Of a DNA stretch of 64,000 nucleotides, positions 10,786-22,534 are shown piece by piece. Made by a program: the position numbers and the translations under genes. Origin of the DNA: Corythoichthys intestinalis (Eukaryota > Chordata > Actinopteri > Syngnathiformes > Syngnathidae); assembly GCF_030265065.1 (NCBI RefSeq), contig NC_080416.1, positions 20,251,501 to 20,315,500 on the forward strand, given 5' to 3'. The notes under the pieces are model-generated. The model was not told the origin of the DNA and did no database searches. It worked only from the letters and a program-made list of their open reading frames with translations. The stretch's first letter is position 1. Each line of letters begins with the position of its first letter.

Positions 10786-12256
10786 CAGTGAGGCAAACAA
10801 GTATTTAGCCAACCACTAATTGTGGTTGTCAATTTCCCACTTGAAAATATTAGAGAGGCCTGTGATTGTCAAGATGGGTAAACCTCAACCATGAGAGACA
10901 GAATGTGGAAAAAAAAAACAGAAAATGTCATTGTTTGATTTTTAAAGAATTTATTTGCAAATCATGGTGGAAAAAAAGTATTTGGTCAATACCAAAAGTT
11001 GATCTCAATCCTTTGTTATATACCCTTTGTTGGCAATAACGGAGGCCAAACGTTTTCTGTAACTCTTCACAAGCTTTTCACACACTGTTGCTGGTATTTT
11101 GGCCCATTCCTCCATGCAGATCTCCTCTAGAGCAGTGATGTTTTGGGGCTATCGTTGGGCAACACGGACTTTCAACTCCCTCCACAGATTTTCTTCGGGG
11201 TTGTGATCTGGAGACTGGCTAGGCCACTCCAGGACCTTGGAATGCTTCTTGCCCTTGCTGATGGAAGATTTTCACTCAAAATCTCTCGATACATGGCCCC
11301 ATTCATTCTTTCCTTTACACAGATCAGTCGTCCTGGTCCCTTTTCAGAAAAACAGCCCCAAAACATGATGTTTCCACCCCCATGCTTCACAGTGGGTATG
11401 GTGTTCTTTGGATGCAATTCAGTATTCTTTCTCTTCCAAACACGAGAACCTGTGTTTCTACCAAAAAGTTCTATTTTGGTTTCATCTGACCATAACACAT
11501 TCTCCCAGTCCTCTTCTCGATCATCCAAATGCTTGCTAGCGAACCGCAGACGAGCCTGGACGTGTACTGGCTTCAGCAGGGGGACACGTCTGGCAGTGCA
11601 GGATTTGAGTCCCTGGCGGCGCATTGTGTTACTGATAGTATCTTTTGTAATTGTGGTCCCAGCTCTCTGTAGGTCATTCACTAGGTACCCCCGTGTGGTT
11701 CTGGGATTTTTGCTCACCGTTCTTGTTAACATTTTGACGCCACGGGTTGAGATCTTGCATGGAGCCCCAGATTGAGGGAGATTATCACTGGTTTTATATG
11801 TCTTCCATTTTCTAATAATTGCTCCCACAGTTGATTTCTTTACACCAAGCATTTTACCTTTTGCAGATCCAGTCTTTCCAGCCTGGTCTTGGCCATAGTG
11901 GAGTTTGGAGTGTGACTGACTTCGTGGACAGGTGTCTTCTATACCGATAATGAGTTAAAACAGGTGCCATTAATACAGGTAACGAGTCGAGCCTCGTTAG
12001 ACCTCATTAGAAGAAGTTAGACTTCTGACAGCCAGAAATATTGCTTGTTTGTAGGTGACCAAATACTTATTTTCCACTCTAATTTGGAAATAAATTCTTT
12101 AAAAATCAAGCAATGTGATTTTATGTTTTTTTTTTCCCAAATTCTGTCTCTCATGGTTGAGGTTTACCCATGTTGACAATTACAGGCCTCTCTAATCTTT
12201 TCAAGTAGGAGAACTTGCACAATTAGTGATTGACGAAATACTTATTTGCCCCACTG
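10786..12256 (-). mobile_element. Tc1/mariner transposon, family T1, internally deleted
   Basis: It is bounded by TA on both sides (10784-10785 and 12257-12258), starts CAGTGAGGCAAACAAG and ends TTATTTGCCCCACTG. Terminal arms share long inverted similarity. The transposase is on the - strand. The N-terminus starts MAKTRLERL near 11895 but lacks about a dozen codons relative to the copy at 29328, and the frame then stops. The region between LSENLPS and the last DLNPIENLW-type block is deleted, so the second catalytic Asp is missing. Confidence 0.9.
11172..11852 (-). pseudogene. defective Tc1 transposase
   Basis: A frame of 226 residues carries the second part of the paired helix-turn-helix DNA-binding region and the first catalytic Asp in [13 protein letters not shown], then [13 protein letters not shown]. 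After residue about 200 it runs out of frame because of a deletion that removed the FQHDNDPKH block with the second Asp. It is non-functional. Confidence 0.85.
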
Positions 12257-12258
12257 TA

Positions 12259-12611
12259 TGTGGAGTATATAAAACCATAAAAGTAACTGTTCTACATACT
12301 AAACAATGAGTTGATTCTTATCAATAACTCCTATTTTTCTGCTGCTGCTGTGTGGAAATTAAAGATTACCCATTTATAGACACCTGCAAGTATACATGTC
12401 TTTATGGCAATAAGTTTGATTAAAATGTTATCATAGTTCATGCAGTTTTTCCTTTGTTTTGATGATTGCATGATTGATTACCTGTTGTTCACGCCCCTTT
12501 TACCTGCAGGGCGGGTAAGAAAAAGTGCTAAATCATCATGACATGGAATGAAAACGGAGCATTCAAAATTAAACATAAGAATGATCGATACATATTTCAT
12601 GTAATTGCACT
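12259..12611. other. spacer, nothing recognised
   Basis: This is about 350 bases of AT-rich DNA between the Tc1 copy and the outer transposon of a three-level nest. No exon or RNA gene is visible. Confidence 0.45.
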
Positions 12612-12962
12612 CATGTAAGCAGAAGTGGGGAGTAACACGCTGCATTTACTTGAGCAACATTTTGAGAAAAATATACTTCTTACAGTAGTTTTAACATGCA
12701 ATACTTTTTACTTGAGCAGATTTGTGAAGAAGAAATACTACTCCGCTGCTTTGGGCTACACCAGAGTCGTTACATATTTCATCATTCTTCTACATATTGT
12801 GGCTTCATTTTTGCCAGAGATACTGCCAGCAACTGTCTCAGTTTCACCAATAAGCTGTCACACGAATAACCACAAGACTCAATTGTACCAATCAAAGGTA
12901 ACAATGTTTTTTTTCTCCTCCAGAGTGTACTTTGGATGGGTGATATTTCATAGTGTTGTTCT

Positions 12963-14689
12963 CTAGGGCGTAGGTTTGGTCTGAACATTGGTAGGGACGA
13001 TATTACTGTAATGCACATAATACATACAATGATCCAAATAAGAGACGGCCTGCTTCGTTGTTCCTTGGCCTGACTGGCTTGACCGCAGTAGTTTTGCAGG
13101 TTAGCAAGTTTAATGTAATGTAATGTAAAGTAATGTATTATTGCTAACTCTGATGCAGGTCGGACTTTCAGTGGCCAAATTAGTGGTGTTTCCCCCACTT
13201 CCACAACATAGACATCTTTTTACAAGACTTACAGTGGCTGCTGCTGGCCGGGAAAAAAAAAAAAAAAAACTTCAAATATCCCTCGTCTCCAAAGGGGGCA
13301 GAGGAGGTGGCATGTTGTGGCCATTAATCTGTTGGGGATGTGAGAGTATGTCTGTGTGTGTGTGTCTTTGTGGTGGGACGAGGGGGGGCTTCAACTCATC
13401 AGCCGACCAAACGTTCGTTTGAGGGGGAGATGGACCGGCACATTCAGCAAGTTAAAAGGAATAAATATAAGTCTAAAAATAATGAAAATAATTCACTTAA
13501 TAATGGTAGGGTATATTCTGTAACTGAACTCTTTTTAATGCAAATAAGGTTGCTTAAAAGTTAGTGGGGACAATTTGAGCGCATAGGCAGAGTTTGACTT
13601 TTGAGGCAGGGGGGGCACAACATGTTGATGACCCCGAAACGCAGTGTCAGCACAGCAATAAAATTAACTTACAAGAATATTTATAATCATAAATTGACAA
13701 TTAGCGTTTTTTTGTTTCCCATCATTCTTGAGGGGAATTCTAAATCAGGCTGCTTAGGCAATACTTTTCGCCAAGATGGTCATCCATTGATTATGGAACG
13801 CCCGCCGGTGTTGTGCCAATGTAGTTACCCCAGTTAAAAATAGTATCCCCTGGGCAGAGCCATATGGAGGTAGATTTGTGTCTTTATTATTCAATCCAAA
13901 TAAAAGTTGCTTCAGTAAAAAAAAAAAAAAAAAGTTGCTTCAACCAAAATATATATTTTCAATAAAAAAAACTTCAATAAACGTCAATTAAAAAAAAGTG
14001 TTTGAATGCAAAAATAAATTTATAACTCAAAAAAACTCAAGAAAAAAAAATGCAATGTTGATTTATGTTTGGGCCACATTTTGGCTCGGACATTTTTGTC
14101 TTAATCAATCAATCAAACAATAAGTTGCTTCAAAAATTATAGATTTTCAAAAAGAAAAATCAATCCAAAAAAATTTTTTTTTCAATCAAAGAAAAAGTTA
14201 ATGAATGCGAAAAAATATTTGAGATTGAAAAATTTGCATTGAACACTTAATTTTTCATTGAAAAAGTTCTTTGATTGAAGCAATCCTTTTTGTGTTTCGG
14301 CCATATTATGATTAGGACATTTGTGTCTAAATCATTCAATCCCCAAAAAGTTGCTTTAATCAAAAACATATTTTCAATCAAAGAAAAATCATTTTTTCAA
14401 ATTTTTTTCTATCTAATATACATTTCTTTAAATTATATGCAAAGCAAATGACCGTCTAAGGTGCTCGAAAAATAATTTTGGCCCATTATAATTTTTTTTT
14501 TGTCCATTTCATTCATTTTTGTTGCAGTTTCATTGCTTTACAACTTTTATATGTAAAGTATATAGAAACTTTTCGGCCACCAGGGGGGCCTGCCCCCCCC
14601 ACCCCCCCTTAAAATCCGCTTATGTTTGAGCGTCCTGAAAAGTTGGTAGTGTTATGTCCCTACCGTCCCTATGCAAACCTACGCCCTTG
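12963..14689 (-). mobile_element. middle element of the nest: family 1 copy C
   Basis: It is the reverse-oriented relative of the copies at 949, 2037 and 45171. It starts CTAGGGCGTAGGTTTGGTC, ends CAAACCTACGCCCTTG, and has a perfect 8-bp duplication GTTGTTCT (12955-12962 and 14690-14697). It is itself broken by an insertion at 13582-14624. Confidence 0.87.
13582..14624. mobile_element. innermost element of the nest (family 5)
   Basis: It starts CATAGGCAGAGTTTGAC and ends AAAATCCGCTTATG, flanked by a perfect duplication TTTGAGCG (13574-13581 and 14625-14632). The interior is built of degenerate repeats of a roughly 35-60-bp unit with the words GTTGCTTCAAT and TTTTCAATCAAAGAAAAA (about 13900-14400). 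The right end is C-rich. A fragment of the same family is at about 32905-32992. Confidence 0.82.
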
Positions 14690-15151
14690 GTTGTTCTGGT
14701 CTGAATTCGATGATTTTTGGGTCATCTTTTTGGCCTAATATGGTCATGTAAAAAGTTAAAGTACAGTATAATCATAACGGTTCATATAGATGAAGTTGCG
14801 CTGAGAAAAAGAAACATTATTTTAAAAATCAGACATTACAAGCAGTTACTCACAATGTTACTCATTACTTGAGTATTCTTTTCAACGAATACTTTTTTAC
14901 TTGCACATGAGTAAATTTTTGGATGAAAACTTTTACTAGAGTAATATTATGTAGAAGTAACGCTACTCTTATTTGAGTAAAACTTTTGGCCGCTCTATCC
15001 ACCTCTGCATGTAAGCATTCGTACCTATGCAAAGTAGTATTTGAAATGGATTTGATGTTTATCAATGCCAGTGAATGAGTTAATTCTGAGGGCGTGAGAG
15101 GTAATGTGTGTCGCAACTCAAGCGAAATGTGCCCCTCCCACACGCACTTGT

Positions 15152-15158
15152 TATATAA
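15152..15158 (+). promoter_or_regulatory. TATA box of the second gstr
   Basis: TATATAA lies 90 bases before the start codon, predicting a transcription start near 15183 and a leader of about 65 bases. Confidence 0.6.
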
Positions 15159-15247
15159 TCAGACAAAAAAACGAATCCAACTCGTTCTCCTCAATCCTCA
15201 TTAGATTGGCGTACTTTTGCTGTTGAGAACTTGCTGTAAAATCAACC

Positions 15248-18200
15248 ATGGCCCAGGAAATAGTTCTTTATTGGGGCGAAGGCTCTACTCCTTGCTGGAG
15301 GGTGATGATCGCCCTGGAGGAGAAGGGTTTAAGCAACTATACCAGCAAACGTCTCGCCTTTGAAAAAATGGAGCATAAATCGGCGGAGGTAATGGCTCTT
15401 AACCCCAGAGGACAGGTAGGTTCAGTTTTAAACACTCGTCAAAATGCATGTCTGTGTTGAGTAACTTATTTAACTCTTTGCTCGCTAAAGCTCCCTACCT
15501 TCAAATTTGAGGAGAAAATCATTAATGAGTCCTGTGCTGCCTGCATGTTCCTGGAGGTAAGTCCTGACGTGGCAAAATTACTCAAACTTGTATGATATGC
15601 AAGAAGGATGAATAAAATATTAGCCACTCACTAGAGGTGGGTAGAGTAGCCAAAAATCTTACTCAAGGAAGTCGCGTTACTTAAGAATAATATTTCTCAA
15701 GTAAAAGTAGTCGCATAAATGTACTCGAGTACGAGTAAAAAAGGATTTGGTGAAAAGGATACTCAAATAATGAGTAACATTGTGAGTAACTGCTTACATT
15801 TTTTTGTAAACAATTGTATTTTTTTTTTTCTGAGCACTTATCTTCATGATTTTTTTTAAAAATAAATAAGGTAATAATTATTAAATTTAATAAACATATT
15901 TTAATATTTACTTTCATTATTATTAAAATAATATTCAAACAAAATATTATTATTATTAACTAACCTAGAAATTAAGTTAGAAATAAGTTAATTTTAATTA
16001 AAGTTTAAAATACTTTATTATTTAACTTTGACTATATTATTAACTTTAATATTATATAATAAAATATTCATAATAAATTAATGCATGGGTTTTCACCAGG
16101 AACTCCGGTTTCCTCCCACATCCCAAAAAACATGCGTGGTAGGTTGCTTGAACACTCTTAAATTGTCCGTAGGTATGAGTGTGTGCGTGAATGTTTGTAT
16201 GTCTCCTTGTGCCCTGCGATTGGCTGGCAACCAGTTCAGGGCGGACCCTGCCTTGTGCCCATAGTTAGCTGGGATAGGCTCCAGCACCTCCGTGACCCTC
16301 GTGAGGAAAAGCGGCATGGAAAATGAATGAATAAATGATAAATTAAATAATAATCATAATTGTATTTTTTCTGAGCAGTTATCTATACGAACTTTTTTTT
16401 AAATAAATAGGGTAATAAATAATTATTAAATTTGATATATACATATATTTTAATATTTAATAACAGTATTATTAAAATGGTATCTAAATAAATTATTATT
16501 ATTATTAACTAACATATAAATTAAGTTAAAATTATGTTAATTTTAATTCAAGTTTAAAATACTTTATTATTTAACTTTAACTATATTATTACCTATACTA
16601 TTATAGAAATAATTATAATATTTGTAATAAAGAATAATTTTAATTGTATGTTTTTGAGCAGTTATCTATATGAACTGTTTTTTTAAATAAATAAGGTAAT
16701 AAATAATTATTAAATTTAATAAATATATTTTAATATTTAATTTCATTATTATTAAAATAATATTTAAATAAATTATAATTATTATAAAGTAACTTATAAA
16801 TTAATTAAAGTTTAAAATATTTAACTTTTACTGTATTACTAATTTTAATATTATATAATAAATTATAATATTCATAATAAATTAAATAATTAATAATCAT
16901 AAATAAAATCTAAAAAAAAAAAAAAAAAATCATTGGATTCCGTCGCGAGAAAAAAAAAATAAAGAAATGAAGAATCATTAGTCCAAAAAGCATAAGGGCG
17001 CTCTCGTGGAGAAAACGTATTTCCTGTAATAAAACTAAAAGGATTATATCTCCAGTTTTCCGTGGTCAATCGGTGCCAAATAAAAACTGGGAGAAAGGTT
17101 AAAATTCACGCTTTCGAGTTATGTTGAGGGCAGCGCTCTATGTCAAATACTTCATTTTTTACGGTGCTTTAAAGACACCATATGATTGAACAGGCTGGTG
17201 TGACCATAGAACGGCAAGCGTGCGTCTGATTGGTATAATAGAGTCATGTGATCATTGTTGCGACGTCTCATTGGTGAAATTGGTAGACCTACTCTTGGCA
17301 TCACTGGCAAAAAAAATAAAATAAAAGGAATAAATCTAATATGTAGAATATAGAGGAAAAATGAAACGACTCTCGTGTAGCCCAAAGTAGCGGAGTAAGA
17401 GAAGCGTTTTTCTTCACAAATCTACTCAAGTAAAAGTTAAAAGTTCAGCATAGCTTAGTAAAACTACTCTTAGAAGTACATTTTTCTCAAAGAGTTACTC
17501 AAGTAAATGTAATGGAGTACATGTAACTCATTACTACCCACCTCTGCCCCTCACACTACAGGTGTAATCGAGTGAAACTACTGATTTAAGTCTTTCAAAT
17601 CAAAGTAAAAATTAGACTGAAATGCATTTGATAAAAGTGCAAAAGTAAACATGGTTAAGTACAGTTATTTGTTACAAATTATTTTTGTTTCATTGTCTCC
17701 TATCGCTTTGTAAGGTCAACATTCAGAATGTCCTCAAGTAGACATAAGGACACATTGCATGGAGTGGCAAATTTCCACAATGCCTGAGGCAACTAATACC
17801 GTATTTGTTTTTTTTTTTTTTAATTTATGACAGTGTAAATTCAAGGATCAGGGAAACCAGCTGACGCCAACTTCCTGCGACGAAAAGGCCAAGATGTTTC
17901 AGCGTCTTTTTGAGGGCCTCACACTTGGCCAGAAGCTTGGTATGAAAAGAATCTGATTTTACAGGTTTCTCTCCTTTCTCTGATACTATCTTGTGATTTA
18001 CCACGTGATTACTTTTGTTACTGAGTTCATTGCTTTTGGCATTATCACATGCTCTTCCTCACAAGAGGGGAGCTTATTAGGAAGTGGCCACCCCGAGAGA
18101 ATTGAACTGCTCAAAACATATCATGCGCTCGTGGCAAACCTCAAACAGGGCACCAATGTTAATCCAACAAAGAATCACATGCTTACAATGGTGAGCCAAA

Positions 18201-19111
18201 TCATAAGACGAGATATTTGGTTTTTACAAGGAAACCCTTGCCATATTTATACAGAGTTATTTGAGCTCATTAATTTCTTAAAGGGCCTTTTGAGGAAAAA
18301 TACAATATTTAGAGAATAAAATATGGATTAGATCAGAGGTTCTCAAAATGTGGTACGAGTACCACTAGTGGTATGGAAGCTCCCTGTAGTGGGATGCAAA
18401 ATAATCTGAATTTGAAACATAAAATCTTGTTCCGTTTTGATTTGATTTTTAAAATGCTTACCACTTTGCAGGTGAAGTCATCTACTACGATTGGAAGGTC
18501 CCGGAAGGAGAGAGGCACGAGAGTGCAAAGACAAGGAACAGAGAGGCTTTGCGTGCAGAGCTCCAACTGTGGGAAGGATACATGGCGAAGGTATTATTTA
18601 TAATTATTTATTATTTTAATAATAATTTTTATGTGTATATTTAGGAATACACAATTATATACAAATATACAATTACAATAAAGTACTGTACTCGAATAGG
18701 GTTTTTGAATGAAAACAGCACCATCTAGTGGAATATTGCTTATTAGCCAGATTCACCTACGAACTATTCTTGGCACATAGCATATATTCTTTAACCCTTT
18801 GTTCGTGCTTTGAAGGAGACTGGACCTTACATTGCTGGGAAGACCTTTTCCTTGGCTGATGTGATAATTTTCCCATCCATCGCCTATGCCTTCTATCTCG
18901 GGTAAGTTGGTCAAAGGTTGTATAACGATGGAACTTTCTGGAGGGAGGCGAGCGACATTTTTCACTTTCCTCTTCATATTCCAGGTTGTGTCCTAAGCGT
19001 TTCCCTAAACTGGCTCAATATCATGATATGGTAAAGGAAAGACCCAGCATCAACAAAACATGGTTTTCTGCCTGGAAAGACAACAACAAGGACACTTTGA
19101 AGGACATCTGA
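15248..19111 (+). CDS. gstr: glutathione S-transferase rho, second of a tandem pair
   Basis: Coding exons are 15248-15415, 15491-15556, 17834-17939, 18472-18590, 18816-18901 and 18985-19111, giving 223 residues. Exon number, phases and the first four exon lengths equal those of the upstream copy; exon 5 has one extra codon and exon 6 two fewer. Shared features are LYWGEGSTPCWR near the N-terminus, NPRGQ/LPTF (glutathione-site loop), VIYYDWKVPEGER, and S-L-A-D as the helical capping box. Role: cytosolic glutathione conjugation. The tandem arrangement shows origin by duplication. A TATA box is present here but not seen in the first copy, so expression may differ. Intron 2 holds a 1.9-kb hAT-like element. 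Exon 3 starts CKFKDQGNQ where copy 1 has SQFKHQGSK. Confidence 0.93.
15632..17546 (+). mobile_element. hAT-like non-autonomous transposon, family 4 second copy
   Basis: It starts TAGAGGTGGGTAGAGTAGCC and ends CATTACTACCCACCTCTG, with flanking octamers CCACTCAC (15624-15631) and CCCCTCAC (17547-17554), 7/8. The interior is very AT-rich, with three loose tandem copies of a roughly 300-bp block (words such as TTTGAGCAGTTATCTATA and TAAGGTAATAAATAATTATT) from 15790 to 16900. It lies in intron 2 of the second gstr. Confidence 0.8.
16083..16330. repeat. common teleost interspersed repeat inserted in the hAT-like element
   Basis: A GC-richer block with GGTTTCCTCCCACATCCCAA, GATTGGCTGGCAACCAGTTC and GGGATAGGCTCCAGCACC stands out from the AT-rich host. 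I recognise these words from a repeat that is very widespread in fish genomes; I cannot name its family with confidence. Confidence 0.6.
18333..18400. repeat. fragment of a hAT-type terminal repeat
   Basis: The words CAGAGGTTCTCAAAATGTGG and GTACCACTAGTGG resemble the end of a widespread hAT element. Only one end is visible, in intron 3 of the second gstr. Confidence 0.35.
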
Positions 19112-19252
19112 GAAAACCTATTGAGCTTTTCTATAATGAAGTGATTGCAACCACTCTACTGCCTTGCACGTCAGTGCCATATTATACTATCTGAAAGCAT
19201 CTCACCTTTGTAGTTTTGTCCTTTAAATGGCAGCTCCTATAATTTGAACGTC

Positions 19253-19258
19253 AATAAA
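19253..19258 (+). terminator. poly(A) signal of the second gstr
   Basis: AATAAA lies 142 bases after the stop codon and is the first canonical signal downstream. Confidence 0.75.
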
Positions 19259-19834
19259 ATATCACTTCCAAATGCATACAGTCATTTGTTGCTCTGTTTT
19301 AAAGTAACTGCAGGTGGATTATTGATTGAAAAACCTCCTAGGCTATAGAGACATGTTTAGATAATACAACACTGAGGAATGAGAATGAAAAAACCTGTCC
19401 TAACTGTTTATTATTATAATAATTTTATAATATACTAGGGGTGAACGATATCCATTTTTTTTAAAACCGATACCGATATTGATAACTTCCTGCCCCTCAA
19501 GGCCGATAACGATACGATAACCGATAATATATATATTATTTTTCAATGTATATTCACCTGAGTTTTTGAACACCTGTAGGTCAAAAATATTAGTGGTTGA
19601 TTCAGCTTAGATTTGCCTTTGACCGAACCAGAATTTACATGATGACATGAACATTATTATAATGAATAAAAACAATGACTGTAACAAAACTTTGCATAAT
19701 GGAAAAACGGGAGTGGAAACAAATGCACAAATCCCAATCCGACACCGTGCCAAAAATATTATTAATAGGGTCGATAATATGTTATTGGATTTATTGGGAT
19801 GACGTCATAATTCCTATGAATTAATTCCTACGTA

Positions 19835-20784
19835 CAGTGCTGCTCGAAAGTTTGTGAACCCCACAGCGATGGTCAGATTTTTTGTAAAAAAACTAAAATA
19901 ACCTTATTAAATGTTAAGTTATACCCAAATCCACAATACTGACATTCCAAATAATGGACTGAAACAAAAGAAATAGTTATATTGTCATTCTTTATTTAAC
20001 AAAAGTGGTTGATTTAAGAAAAACTCAGATATCATGTGTGCAAAAGTATGTGAACCCCTTCAGTTAATAGGATATTGCGCCTCCTTTTGCAGAGATTACC
20101 TCAACCAAACGGTTTCTGTAGTGACTAATCAGCCTCTCACATCTACTTTGGGGGATTTTTGCCCATTCTTCCTTGCAGAACGCAGTCAGTTGAGAGAGGT
20201 TTGATGGGCGTCTGGCATGAACTGCTCGCTTCAGGTCCCGCCACAGCATTTCAATGGGATTTAGGTCAGGACTTTGACTGGGCCAGTCCAGAACACGAAT
20301 CTTCTTCTTTTTCAGCCATTCCTTGGTTGTATTGCTGGAATGCTTTGGATCATTATCATGTTGCATGATCCACCTTCTGCCAAACTTTAACTTCAAAACA
20401 GATGGCGTCAGGTTATGTTCTAGGATTTGACAATATTCCTCAGAATTCACGATTCCCTGGACTATGTGGAGTTGTCCAGGTCCTGAGGATGAAAAGCAAG
20501 CCCAGATCTTGACATTCCCACCTCCATGCTTCACTGTTGGGAGAAGGTTCTTTTGGTGGTATGCAGTGTTGACTTTTCGCCAGACATGGCGGTTTTGGTT
20601 GTGACCAAACAGTTCAATTTTGCACCTACATCAGTTGATGAAAACTCTTTTTAATTTAGTCTCGACAACACAACTGTTAAAAAAACAAAAAAAAAACTAC
20701 TGAATTGATTGATTAGGAAATCAGGTTGAAATAATAGAAAATTCCAAAATGTTGAGGGGGTTCACAAACTTTTGAGCAGCACTG
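19835..20784 (-). mobile_element. Tc1/mariner transposon, family T2, N-terminal half deleted
   Basis: It starts CAGTGCTGCTCGAAAG and ends TTTTGAGCAGCACTG, with TA on both sides (19833-19834, 20785-20786). The inverted ends contain TTTGTGAACCCC-type words. At 950 bp it is clearly shorter than a full element. Confidence 0.9.
20064..20534 (-). pseudogene. C-terminal half of a Tc1 transposase
   Basis: A frame of 156 residues starts at MKHGGGN, includes MQHDNDPKH with the second catalytic Asp and [11 protein letters not shown] with the Glu (DD34E spacing), and ends GAISY. Homology extends upstream to about 20620 (LFGHNQNRHVW). The DNA-binding region and the first Asp are deleted. Confidence 0.85.
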
Positions 20785-21019
20785 TATATTATCGTGCACC
20801 TCTATAATATACTTTTTTTTTTTTTTTTTTTTAAATAAATGGTAGCACAGTGACTGGTTAATAGGAACCAGGAGCAACCTGCCTCACAGTCATGAGATCT
20901 CTGTGTTGAAATCTGTTCCTTCTTCCTACTTCCTCCTCATTTTGTTGTCTCTGCATATCATTTTTTTTCTCGATTAATGTTAACATGTTCCACTTCATAA
21001 TCACTATACTGGTGTATGG

Positions 21020-22141
21020 CAGGGGTCGGGAACCTATGGCTCACGAGCCAGATCTTTAATAATTAAAAAAAAAGGTTTGTTATATTCCTTTGCACATTGC
21101 ACGAAACGTCGACAGTCACCGGTCATACGCTAGTGTTGTGCAGAAGTGAGCAGACATGACTTTTGCAGCCTATGTTAACTTTTTGGATGCTCCGGCAACA
21201 CTCCCGCAACCCAGATGTGGTACGTTAGATCCCCCCCAAATCCCATGCCATTGGCTGCCGGAGCCCAGGGTGATCATGGGACACGTAGTCCATATACTAC
21301 AACCGGTGACTAGAAATCCAGATTTGGAGTCATTTTAGTGGGAAAGCGGCAAACATATTATGTCTATCTATCGATTTATCCATCTATCAATCGCATAGGC
21401 AACGCAGATGAGGCACAGACACTGTTAAAGTGGCGTTTTCGTATTTTGCTGTCGAAAATAGGTGCCGATGTGTGCGTAAGATCAGGAAGCAAACTTTCCT
21501 CGTTTTCAGTTCAGTTTTCCGAGTTGTCATCTAATTTTAGAAACCATTTCAAGAAGATGGCAAAAAGAAAAAAAAGACAAGTATCATACTTTTCAGCAGG
21601 ACATAAGGACATAAATGCGGTACCGTTTTTTCTCTCAACTTTAGATGAGTCAGCAGAGGTAAGCTATTAAACGCAGTTTAGCGTGATTGCAAGGTTTTGA
21701 CTATGAAAGGGACAAAAAGAGGGGAGGATTTGTTCAAGTCATTCACTGAGTTCAGTAAAGAAAAAAAACTACCGATGGATAAACTTGTTTCGTTGTGCAA
21801 TGATGGTGCTCCGTCAATATGTTTCTCAACGCCTGCATGAAGCTACCAAGCATCAACCAGACTACAAAGCCATCAGCAAAACCATGTCGCCAAAACCAGA
21901 AACCAAACCAAAACCAGAAGTCGCATTAATGGTAAGAAATACTCATCATTGATTAGCAACAGCATAACTATGTTATTGAAAATAATTCAGACTTATTGAA
22001 CTTTAAAAGTGTTGAAATAACACAAAATGCACACATTTCTTGCAATTTTAGTTTTAAACATACTGCATGGTTCCCATGGAATTACATTTAAAAATATGTG
22101 GTGTTCATGGCTATCTCATCCAAAAAGGTTCCCGACCCCTG
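21020..22141 (+). mobile_element. decayed hAT transposon with transposase relics
   Basis: It starts CAGGGGTCGGGAACCTATGG and ends GGTTCCCGACCCCTG, ends typical of Charlie-type hAT elements. Flanking octamers GTGTATGG and ATATATGG agree at 6/8, both differences being G/A. The + strand holds relics of a hAT transposase: MAKRKKRQVSYFSAGHKD near 21558 and a LFKSFTEFSKEKKLP...SLCNDGAPS segment near 21730-21815 that resembles the conserved second block of hAT transposases. Several stops and deletions are present. Confidence 0.75.
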
Positions 22142-22534
22142 ATATATGGAATAATGTTCCTTCGACAATTCATGTGTTTTACTTTGTCACAACTCTGACT
22201 CTCCTCTAAGGAAACACATAAATACGCATTTTACTTCTTGGATATTATTTTTAAACCTCACTCAATTGAGATTTCCACAATGTTACTCATTCTTACAGGT
22301 CTTAGCAGACCCTTATTTTATCATTTAGGTGGAAAAAAATGACCTCACAAGAATGTGTGATCGCATAAATGTCCCAACAAATGTTGGTTTAAGTGATTCT
22401 GCCTAGTCTGCAAACATTAAGCAATCACTCGTTAGCCAATCACAGAACAGGTCAACTGCAAAGGACAACGAGTTTGAAAAGTATATAAGTAGGGAAAAAA
22501 ATAGATGCAGTTGCACTGTGGGCTCACTGAGAAA
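22142..22534 (+). promoter_or_regulatory. 5' flank of the apple-domain gene with TATA box
   Basis: TATATAA at 22482-22488 predicts a start near 22512 and a leader of about 23 bases before ATG at 22535. No other factor site is clear. Confidence 0.6.

Larger units (their letters stand above)
12620..15007 (-). mobile_element. outer element of a three-level transposon nest (family 4)
   Basis: It starts CAGAAGTGGGGAGTAAC and ends CTATCCACCTCTG, flanked by a perfect 8-bp duplication CATGTAAG (12612-12619 and 15008-15015). Its own sequence, rich in ACTTGAGTAA / TTACTCAAG words, is present only at 12620-12962 and 14690-15007; the rest is a later insertion. A second copy of the family is at 15632-17546. 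It belongs to a hAT-like class by duplication length. Confidence 0.85.
19436..20804. mobile_element. hAT-like non-autonomous transposon (family 6) split by a Tc1
   Basis: It starts TAGGGGTGAACGATATCC and ends TATCGTGCACCTCTA, with a perfect 8-bp duplication TAATATAC (19428-19435 and 20805-20812). The interior has ACCGATA-type words. The right end follows directly after a Tc1 copy that occupies 19835-20784. A related piece with the same ACCGATA words lies in heyl intron 2 (37905-38235). Confidence 0.82.
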
